A stretch of DNA of 7,296 nucleotides from SAR202 cluster bacterium (GTDB lineage: Bacteria > Chloroflexota > Dehalococcoidia > Lucifugimonadales > UBA826). The DNA lies in the NCBI GenBank assembly GCA_009392675.1, contig VFFY01000030.1:1-7296 (forward strand), read 5' to 3'. Position 1 is the first letter of the stretch. Each line of letters begins with the position of its first letter. Of this stretch, positions 1 through 5,776 are shown in pieces. Below the pieces are notes generated by a model. It did not search any database and was not told where the DNA came from. It saw only the letters and a program-made list of their open reading frames with translations. Position numbers and translations under genes: made by a program.

Positions 1-6
1 AAGGAG
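1..6 (+). promoter_or_regulatory. Shine-Dalgarno site of the first small gene
   Basis: The window opens with AAGGAG, a near-perfect Shine-Dalgarno sequence, nine bases before the ATG at 16. It supports the small upstream gene as a translated gene and fixes its start. Any promoter for this operon would lie outside the window. Confidence 0.75.
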
Positions 7-15
7 TGTCTAGGA

Positions 16-357
16 ATGTCATTGAGTTTTAACCCTAATTTGGAGCAAGCGAGAAGGCGTTCTGGTTTAGCACATAGGGTCTTGGTTAAATTAAAAACCT
101 TGGGCTTATCCGACGATCATGATGATGAACTCGCTACATTGTGCACCGACATAGGAGACTTGTGGAGTTCTCAGTTGGTATTTCTTGAAATACTTAATAG
201 ATTTTTAGAAGAATCGGATAATTGGGATTCCATTGGAGATGATTTTGCTGATATGTTGTCCAACGTAGAACATATCTCGTGGCATATAGATAGCTTAAAA
301 AAACCGTTGGAAATACTCGCCCAGTATTCATACTCCGAATCAAACAATACCGAATAA
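16..357 (+). CDS. Small acidic protein of unknown function upstream of dnaG
   Basis: This encodes 113 residues and I do not recognise the family. The start is well supported by AAGGAG nine bases upstream. Apart from a basic stretch near the N-terminus (residues about 13-28, including RRR), the protein is acidic, with an Asp-rich patch at about 33-38 (DDHDDE). It looks largely helical, with heptad-like hydrophobic spacing from about 40 to 105. It has no cysteine pair, signal peptide or membrane segment that I can see, and it ends in a polar tail. The stop is nine bases before the dnaG start, so it is almost certainly cotranscribed with dnaG and rpoD. It occupies the place rpsU (ribosomal protein S21) has in the E. 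coli operon, but it is larger and acidic, whereas S21 is small and very basic, so it is not S21. A role linked to replication or transcription would be inference from position only. Confidence 0.8.
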   Translation: MSLSFNPNLEQARRRSGLAHRVLVKLKTLGLSDDHDDELATLCTDIGDLWSSQLVFLEILNRFLEESDNWDSIGDDFADMLSNVEHISWHIDSLKKPLEILAQYSYSESNNTE

Positions 358-366
358 TACTTACCT

Positions 367-2160
367 ATGAGTGAAATAGACGAAATAAAATCAAAATTAG
401 ATGTTGTTGACATTGTGTCTGAAAAGGTTCGCTTACAACGTGCAGGCAGGAATTACAAAGCTAACTGTCCTTTTCATAATGAGAAAACTCCGTCCTTCAT
501 AGTGGACCCTGGGAGACAATCTTGGAGATGCTTCGGGTCATGTGGTGTTGGTGGAGACGTTTTTAGCTTTGTAATGAAGACTGAAAATATGGAGTTTCCC
601 GACGCTCTAAGGATGCTTGCTCAACGTACTGGAGTTGAATTACGCGGTTATAAAAAGAATGAATCAAGGGACTCCTATTTTGAGATCAATAAGATAGCTT
701 TGGATTTTTATAAAGATTCTCTTATGACGGATGAGGCCCATTCTGCGCGTATATATCTTAAGTCAAGAGGTGTAGATCAAGCCTCGATTGAAAATTTCGG
801 GCTTGGCTACAGCCCCAAAGGTCGAGATTCCCTTAAGTCGCACCTATTGTTCCATGATGTTGATTTGGGAAACGCTGTCGAATGTGGCTTATTAAATAAA
901 TTTGAGGATGGCACCACCAGAGATTTTTTCTGGGGACGGTTGATGTTCCCAATATTTGATAGGTCGGGAAGACCGGCTGGATTTGGGGCGCGTTCTATGG
1001 ACGACTCACTGCCGAAGTACATAAATACCGCAGCTACCCCGGTATTTAACAAAAGAAATACTTTGTATGGGTTCCATATGGCTAGGGAGGCGATTAGAGA
1101 TAGTGATCTAGGTGTAATTGTTGAAGGTTACATGGATGTAATTGCAGCCCATGAATATGGGTATAAAAATGTCGTGGCAAGTATGGGAACAGCTTTGACT
1201 GTAGAGCAAGTCAGGCAGCTTAAAAATTTGGCTTCTACCTTTGTATTGGCCCTTGATCAAGATGTGGCTGGTCAAGAAGCTACTTTACGAAGTTTGGAAT
1301 CCGCCTGGCAAATCTTCGGAGATGCTAATAAAAGGTCAAGTGACCCTTTGTTTGCAGGGAATCCCACAAAAATTAATGTTGTGTCATTGCCGGAAGGGAA
1401 AGATCCAGATGAATTTATTCGTTCAGAAGGGTCTGATTGGGAAGTGGTCGTAAACGATGCTTTACCACTTATGGAATATCTAATTCCAGTTGTGTCAGGG
1501 CGATTTGATTTAGATGGTCCAGGTGGGAAGGGCCGGGTAGTGGAATCTCTTGCTCCGATTCTTAGATTATTAGATCCCTTTGATCGGGAAAAATATATCG
1601 GTATGTTAGCGGAACAATTATCTGCACCAGTCGATACGGTAGAAACTGCCTTAAAGCAGATTCGAAGAGGATTCAACCAAAGAGATCGCAATGTTGGAGA
1701 AAATCAATATAAAAAATTTGAAGATCTAAAGTCAGCAGATAACAACTACAAACTTGATGAATATACATTGTCACTGATAATCAACCGACCAGAATTGAAA
1801 GAGGCTGCGCTTGAACTAAACCCGGAGTGTTTTACCAGAACTGAGGATAGAGAAATTTACGTTAGGTGGTTAAACCTTGACCCAAGTGAATCTTTAATGA
1901 AATTATTGGACCCGGTTCTTGAGGAAAGGTTTTCCAGTATACAAAATTACACTATGGTCCCTTCAAGTAGTACAGATACATTGATAGATTTTGATACGTG
2001 TATCAAAAGATTAGAAAGAAGAAGATTGCAGCGTTATAGAGCAGACTTAATTCAAACGCAAGATACCGATTCTCCTCCTTCAGACGACCTTCAAAATGAG
2101 CTAGGGGGCTTGGATAAAAAAATATTGGAGACTTATAAAGGGGATAAAGAGGGGAATTAA
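367..2160 (+). CDS. dnaG: DNA primase DnaG
   Basis: This is bacterial primase, which makes the RNA primers for DNA replication at the fork together with the DnaB helicase. The 597-residue length is usual for the family. Domains in order: an N-terminal CHC2 zinc ribbon (ligands C34, H37, C55, C59) within about residues 1-95; the N-terminal part of the catalytic core, about 115-240, including GFGAR (205-209) and the KYINTAATPVF segment from K217; a TOPRIM domain, about 247-340, with catalytic E253 in EGYMD and the acidic pair D297/D299 in DQDVAG; a helical segment to about 440; and a divergent C-terminal region, about 465-590, with the LDEYTLSLIINRPEL and CFTRTEDRE motifs typical of helicase-interacting C-termini. 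The second zinc pair is Cys-x3-Cys rather than the common Cys-x2-Cys. The start has no obvious Shine-Dalgarno and lies nine bases after the preceding stop, so translational coupling is likely; the N-terminus nevertheless aligns well with the family start. rpoD follows 77 bp downstream. Confidence 0.97.
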   Translation: MSEIDEIKSKLDVVDIVSEKVRLQRAGRNYKANCPFHNEKTPSFIVDPGRQSWRCFGSCGVGGDVFSFVMKTENMEFPDALRMLAQRTGVELRGYKKNESRDSYFEINKIALDFYKDSLMTDEAHSARIYLKSRGVDQASIENFGLGYSPKGRDSLKSHLLFHDVDLGNAVECGLLNKFEDGTTRDFFWGRLMFPIFDRSGRPAGFGARSMDDSLPKYINTAATPVFNKRNTLYGFHMAREAIRDSDLGVIVEGYMDVIAAHEYGYKNVVASMGTALTVEQVRQLKNLASTFVLALDQDVAGQEATLRSLESAWQIFGDANKRSSDPLFAGNPTKINVVSLPEGKDPDEFIRSEGSDWEVVVNDALPLMEYLIPVVSGRFDLDGPGGKGRVVESLAPILRLLDPFDREKYIGMLAEQLSAPVDTVETALKQIRRGFNQRDRNVGENQYKKFEDLKSADNNYKLDEYTLSLIINRPELKEAALELNPECFTRTEDREIYVRWLNLDPSESLMKLLDPVLEERFSSIQNYTMVPSSSTDTLIDFDTCIKRLERRRLQRYRADLIQTQDTDSPPSDDLQNELGGLDKKILETYKGDKEGN

Positions 2161-2170
2161 GTGATATCTT

Positions 2171-2179
2171 TGGTAAAAT
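2171..2179 (+). promoter_or_regulatory. Possible extended -10 element before rpoD
   Basis: TGGTAAAAT fits an extended -10 (TGn plus TAAAAT, one mismatch to TATAAT) in the 77-bp gap between dnaG and rpoD. The matching -35 position (about 2151-2156, GGGGAA) is poor, so this would depend on the extended -10 alone. If used, transcription would start near 2186, giving a leader of about 50 bases before the rpoD start at 2238. An internal sigma-gene promoter is common in this operon type, but the sequence support here is weak. Confidence 0.25.
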
Positions 2180-2225
2180 GTATTGTGGCAACTTGAAAGT
2201 TTTTAACCAGCGCCAATATTCGGAT

Positions 2226-2231
2226 AAGGAG
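2226..2231 (+). promoter_or_regulatory. Shine-Dalgarno site that sets the rpoD start
   Basis: AAGGAG lies six bases before the ATG at 2238. The open frame extends upstream to an ATG at 2178, but that codon has no ribosome-binding site and overlaps the putative -10. The site therefore favours 2238 as the true rpoD start. Confidence 0.8.
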
Positions 2232-2237
2232 AAGGGA

Positions 2238-3845
2238 ATGACTACTGATGGAATTCAGCATGTAGGAGGAGAGGCAGATCTTATAGATGGTGCTTTGAGA
2301 GGAAGTCGATCAAAAGAGGATGGATATAGGGCTGATGAGGAAGAGCAAGAAGAACAGGATGATTTAGTAGAAGAAGAGGATGATGATGACGACGATGATG
2401 AGGATTCAACAGTTCTTGAGTTGGGCATGGATACCCGTTCTGCAAGACGAGGTGTGGAGGAGGATGACGATGCCCCCCCATCCCTTGAAGATTTGAAGGC
2501 TAAGGCTGCTCGGGAATGGGAAAAAGAAATTGGAAGTACAGACATAATCGATGATCCTGTTCGTATGTACCTTAGGGAAATAGGTCGGGTGGATCTTTTA
2601 AAGGCCCCCCAGGAAAGAGATTTGGCCCGAAAATTTGAAGGCAAACGATTTGTAGAAAAGAAAGAAGTGAGTTTGTCGCTTGAACAAGACACCCCACCGA
2701 GAGCAAGAGAAATTGTCGCAGATATGCTTAGGACTGTTGTGGATAGTGAAGATATTATAAAGGCAATTCTTACTTCAAAAGAGGTTGCGTATGACGGAAC
2801 ATTGCCTGATTTAATGGCCAACCCAGAGGTTAGAGAAGCCATCGATGGTATTTTTCAAGACGAACTGTTGGAACAAATCTCTGCGATTTTGTCAGAACTG
2901 AAGGATCAAGACCCACCCGAGACTGATGAATTGAAGGAGATGATTAAGCAAGCTTCGATAAACACTAGATTACTTCCTGACGACATATTTAAAGCAATTG
3001 ATGGTAGACCTACAATAGATCAATTGAAGGAAATAGTTGCGGATGATTCTATTGTGGATAAGATGCAGCCATATGAACTTCTCTTTAGGCAACATATGGA
3101 ACGTATAAAACAAAGAGGTGACGATGCCCAACAGCACCTTTCAGAAGCCAATTTGCGATTGGTAGTGAGCGTGGCAAAAAAATATATTGGTCGAGGTATG
3201 TCCCTTCTTGATCTGATACAGGAAGGTAATATAGGACTGATCAGGGCTGTAGAGAAATTCGATTACAGGAAAGGTTACAAATTCAGCACATACGCTACTT
3301 GGTGGATTAGACAAGCCATCACTCGCGCGATCGCTGATCAAGCTCGAACTATACGTATCCCAGTACATATGGTTGAAACCATAAATAAATTGCTAAGGGT
3401 AACAAGGAGATTAGTCCAAGAGTATGGGAGAGAACCGACTAGTGAAGAAATCGGTCGTGAAATGGAGATTGCTCCAGAGAAGGTTAGGGAGATTCTAAAA
3501 ATATCTCAAGAGCCTGTTTCATTGGAAACACCTATTGGAGAAGAAGAAGATAGCCATTTGGGTGATTTTATTCCCGATACCGCAGCATTAGCACCGGTAG
3601 AGGCGGCTTCCTACCAGCTTCTTCGGGAGCAGGTAATTGATGTGTTGGATACTCTTAATGACAGAGAAGCAAGAGTTTTGGAACTCAGATTTGGGTTGGA
3701 AGATGGTAGAAGTAGAACTCTTGAAGAAGTAGGGAAGGATTTTGGCGTAACTAGAGAGAGAATTCGGCAAATAGAAGCGAAAGCCCTTCGTAAGCTACGC
3801 CATCCTAATAGATCCAAAAAATTGAGAGATTTCCTAGAAAACTAA
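2238..3845 (+). CDS. rpoD: Primary RNA polymerase sigma factor (sigma-70/RpoD/SigA)
   Basis: This is the housekeeping sigma factor that directs core RNA polymerase to -10/-35 promoters. I take the ATG at 2238 (535 residues) because AAGGAG precedes it by six bases; an in-frame ATG at 2178 would add 20 residues but lacks a site. Residues 1-100 are low-complexity and very acidic (seven consecutive Asp at 48-54) and do not look like a standard region 1.1. Region 1.2 is at about 105-140 (DPVRMYLREIGRV). A spacer of about 140 residues follows. Region 2 is at about 283-372, with NLRLVVSVAKKYIGRG and the -10 recognition/melting helix YATWWIRQAITRAI (352-365). Region 3 begins at about 373 (IPVHMVETINKL). 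Region 4 is at about 460-535, with the -35 recognition helix-turn-helix TLEEVGKDFGVTRERIRQIE (494-513). The complete regions 1.2, 2, 3 and 4 mark a group 1 sigma rather than an alternative one. It follows dnaG, as in the macromolecular-synthesis operon. Confidence 0.97.
   Translation: MTTDGIQHVGGEADLIDGALRGSRSKEDGYRADEEEQEEQDDLVEEEDDDDDDDEDSTVLELGMDTRSARRGVEEDDDAPPSLEDLKAKAAREWEKEIGSTDIIDDPVRMYLREIGRVDLLKAPQERDLARKFEGKRFVEKKEVSLSLEQDTPPRAREIVADMLRTVVDSEDIIKAILTSKEVAYDGTLPDLMANPEVREAIDGIFQDELLEQISAILSELKDQDPPETDELKEMIKQASINTRLLPDDIFKAIDGRPTIDQLKEIVADDSIVDKMQPYELLFRQHMERIKQRGDDAQQHLSEANLRLVVSVAKKYIGRGMSLLDLIQEGNIGLIRAVEKFDYRKGYKFSTYATWWIRQAITRAIADQARTIRIPVHMVETINKLLRVTRRLVQEYGREPTSEEIGREMEIAPEKVREILKISQEPVSLETPIGEEEDSHLGDFIPDTAALAPVEAASYQLLREQVIDVLDTLNDREARVLELRFGLEDGRSRTLEEVGKDFGVTRERIRQIEAKALRKLRHPNRSKKLRDFLEN
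2370..2405 (+). repeat. Acidic GAR/GAY trinucleotide tract inside rpoD
   Basis: Twelve consecutive Glu/Asp codons encode residues 45-56 of RpoD, including seven Asp codons in a row at 2379-2399 (a mixture of GAT and GAC). Such a triplet tract can change length by replication slippage in whole codons without breaking the frame. The codon mixture suggests it is not a recent pure expansion. It also creates long spurious open frames on the opposite strand. Confidence 0.7.
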
Positions 3846-4976
3846 ATGTCGCTTGGGACCACTGAGACTAACCCTGATACCCATGCCGGCGTGGTAAATA
3901 GCCGTGATGTTGCGCCAACTGTTGCGGTGATAAAGACAAATCCCGCGACTGTGGTTGCTGATGTGGGATCTGCTATGCGTCTTGCTGGATACAATTCTCA
4001 ATTGGCTCCCGATGCCGCTACCCTTTTAAAAATCAACATATCTTGGCAGCATTATTACCCTGCCTGCTCTACCTCCCCCTGGCAATTAGAGGGAGTTATA
4101 AAAACTCTAAATGAAGATGGATTTGAAGATTTAATTCCCACTCACAACGGAACCGTTGTAGTGGATGCCCGGGAGGGTGAAGTTAACAACAAACATGATG
4201 TGGTTGTGAGGAGGCATGGTTTGGAGAGTGTACATCTTGAGGATGTTGAGTGGGTGCCTCTCCCTTTTTCGGACGATTTCCTAGTTTTGGATCAAATCTA
4301 TCCGGATGGTATAAATATACCTAAATTTCTGATTGATAAGAATGTGATTCATCTTCCAACTATGAAGACTCATGTTTTTACTACTATTACAGGAGCGATG
4401 AAGAATGCATTTGGAGGATTACTGAATTTTCAAAGGCATTGGACTCATTCTGTAATACATGAAACTTTGGTTGATTTATTGAGGATACAAAAAAAAATCC
4501 ATCCTGGTATTTTTGCTTTGATGGACGGTACTTTTGCCGGTTCGGGACCAGGACCTCGAGCCATGCAATGGCACGAAAAAAACGTTTTATTAGCGGGGTC
4601 TGATCAAGTTGCTGTGGATGCAGTAGCTGCGAAAATGATGGGATTTGATCCTATGTCCATTGATTTTATCAGGATAGCTGATGAACATGGGCTTGGGTGT
4701 GGCCAAATATCTAAAATAAACATTGTTGGAGAAGATATATCTGATGTGAATTGGCAATTTCAAAGTGGAAATACTTTAGCCAGCAAAGGTCAAAAAATGA
4801 TTTATTGGGGGAATTTAAGGCCACTTGAAAATATGTTATTGAGATCTAAATTGACCCCTTTAGCCTATCTTGCTTCCAATATATATCACAATGAGTACTG
4901 GCTGCGATTCAAGGGAAAAAAACGTATAAACGAAGCCATGAAAACCCAATGGGGGCGTCTTTTCTTAGATTATTAA
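3846..4976 (+). CDS. DUF362-family protein, function unknown
   Basis: This 376-residue protein carries DUF362 hallmarks. These are an early KINISW segment followed by a helix (62-92), the LPTMKTHVFTTITGAMKNAFGG core (170-191, where K174, H176, K186 and N187 are the conserved-looking polar residues), IHETLVDLLRI (204-214), a D-G-rich turn LMDGTFAGSGPGPR (225-238), and LLAGSDQVAVDAVAAKMMGFDP (248-269). Many DUF362 proteins carry a ferredoxin-type 4Fe-4S domain. This one has only two cysteines (C74, C285) that I can find and no Cys cluster, so it is the non-ferredoxin form. Its C-terminal 70 residues are basic and aromatic-rich, without a membrane helix I would defend. The ATG directly follows the rpoD TAA, with no clear Shine-Dalgarno, which indicates coupling to rpoD translation. 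The biochemical role of the family is not established to my knowledge, and I assign none here. The N-terminal 20 residues are poorly conserved-looking, so a slightly later start cannot be excluded. Confidence 0.88.
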   Translation: MSLGTTETNPDTHAGVVNSRDVAPTVAVIKTNPATVVADVGSAMRLAGYNSQLAPDAATLLKINISWQHYYPACSTSPWQLEGVIKTLNEDGFEDLIPTHNGTVVVDAREGEVNNKHDVVVRRHGLESVHLEDVEWVPLPFSDDFLVLDQIYPDGINIPKFLIDKNVIHLPTMKTHVFTTITGAMKNAFGGLLNFQRHWTHSVIHETLVDLLRIQKKIHPGIFALMDGTFAGSGPGPRAMQWHEKNVLLAGSDQVAVDAVAAKMMGFDPMSIDFIRIADEHGLGCGQISKINIVGEDISDVNWQFQSGNTLASKGQKMIYWGNLRPLENMLLRSKLTPLAYLASNIYHNEYWLRFKGKKRINEAMKTQWGRLFLDY

Positions 4977-5003
4977 CCTAGTTAAAACGATTGGGTACAC
5001 AAT

Positions 5004-5663
5004 CTATCCTGAGCTGTCCTCTCCAGTAGATTCTTCAGCTTCTTCACCGACAACGTTAGTTTCAGCCTCATCGCCTTCTCCGCCTTCAGACTCTAGCCTC
5101 TCCACTCTTGGAGCTACAACGCTGGCCACCATTTCCGAAGCTGCATTGATCACATTTACTCCTTCATCCAGCTCTATGTCACTAACATAAAAATTTGTTT
5201 CAAAGTCCACCAATAATTCGGCCTGCAAAGTAATCATCTTCGGTATTTCCAGAGGTAAGGCCTCTACCGTTAGTGTCAGTAGTGGTTGCAGTAAGGTGCC
5301 TCCCATCGTTCGTACGGCTGGAGAAGTGCCTATGACAGATATCGGTACTTGTGCCCGTACTGATTTTCCAACTTGTACTTTCATGAAATCCACATGTAAA
5401 ACTTTATTAGTCACCGGATGATACTGTACCTCTCTTATGAAGCAGAGGTTGTCTTGTTCACCTCCATCCACATTGACAGTAACGGGTATGTTGGTACCTG
5501 CATCAGTTATAACACGGTCTAGAATTTTCGAATCGCATTGAAGGGAGTTGGATGCTATTTCAGGACCATACATATGAATTGGGGTTAATCCATCGTTTCT
5601 GAGTTCAGATACCTTTTTCCCAGTAATTTCTCTTTTATTCACACTTAAATTCAGATTATCCAC
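5004..5663 (-). CDS. rplY: 50S ribosomal protein L25, CTC/TL5 type
   Basis: L25 of the general-stress (CTC/TL5) type binds 5S rRNA in the large ribosomal subunit. The 219-residue product has the N-terminal 5S-binding domain (about 1-95: NKREITGKKVSELRNDGLTP, then REVQYHPVTNKVLHVDF) and the C-terminal beta domain (about 96-186: VPISVIGTSPAVRTMGG, LPLEIPKMI, EMVASVVAPR). A very acidic, Gly/Ser/Glu-rich tail from 191 to 219 is common in longer L25 proteins. I choose the GTG at 5663 because AGGAG lies nine bases upstream, and because the protein then begins MDNLNLSVNKRE, as family members usually do. The frame stays open to another GTG at 5693, which would add ten residues (MITLIQELFQ) not expected in L25. 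The gene converges on the DUF362 gene 27 bp away. It lies 113 bp downstream of the PLP-enzyme gene on the same strand and probably has its own promoter. Confidence 0.95.
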   Translation of the reverse strand: MDNLNLSVNKREITGKKVSELRNDGLTPIHMYGPEIASNSLQCDSKILDRVITDAGTNIPVTVNVDGGEQDNLCFIREVQYHPVTNKVLHVDFMKVQVGKSVRAQVPISVIGTSPAVRTMGGTLLQPLLTLTVEALPLEIPKMITLQAELLVDFETNFYVSDIELDEGVNVINAASEMVASVVAPRVERLESEGGEGDEAETNVVGEEAEESTGEDSSG

Positions 5664-5672
5664 CTGGAAGAG

Positions 5673-5677
5673 CTCCT
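5673..5677 (-). promoter_or_regulatory. Shine-Dalgarno site that sets the rplY start
   Basis: On the minus strand AGGAG ends nine bases before the GTG at 5663. The alternative GTG at 5693 has no comparable site. This favours the shorter, 219-residue L25. Confidence 0.7.
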
Positions 5678-5733
5678 GTATTAACGTAATCACAGCAAAA
5701 AGCCGAATGGTTTAAATTATTTGAAACCTATAA

Positions 5734-5762
5734 ATTTTAGCATAAGAAAAGTTTCCTATCAT
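5734..5762 (-). promoter_or_regulatory. Putative sigma-70-type promoter for rplY
   Basis: Reading the minus strand, ATGATA (5762-5757, four of six matches to TTGACA) is followed after 17 bases by TAAAAT (5739-5734, one mismatch to TATAAT), with an extended TGC just before the -10. Transcription would begin near 5727 and give a leader of about 60 bases before the GTG at 5663. Spacing and the extended -10 are good. The region is AT-rich, so a chance match remains possible. Confidence 0.45.
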
Positions 5763-5776
5763 TTCTGAGATATTGT

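Noticed and set aside
1272..1691. 139-residue minus-strand open frame
   Set aside because: It lies wholly inside the TOPRIM and helical part of dnaG, which is a clear full-length gene. It shows no recognisable motif.
2178..2237. Upstream ATG that would lengthen RpoD by 20 residues
   Set aside because: It has no Shine-Dalgarno, and the added residues do not resemble a sigma N-terminus. The ATG at 2238 has AAGGAG six bases upstream.
2255..2842. 195-residue open frame on the minus strand, very Ser-rich
   Set aside because: It is antisense to the acidic rpoD N-terminus; the Glu/Asp codon runs read as Ser-rich strings on the other strand. It has no family features or supported start.
4989..5004. 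Small inverted repeat between the convergent genes as a terminator
   Set aside because: The stem is only five A/T-rich base pairs with a six-base loop and no T-run, too weak to call.
5664..5693. GTG at 5693 as the L25 start
   Set aside because: No ribosome-binding site is seen, and the ten extra residues do not fit the L25 N-terminus; they cover the Shine-Dalgarno of the better GTG at 5663.
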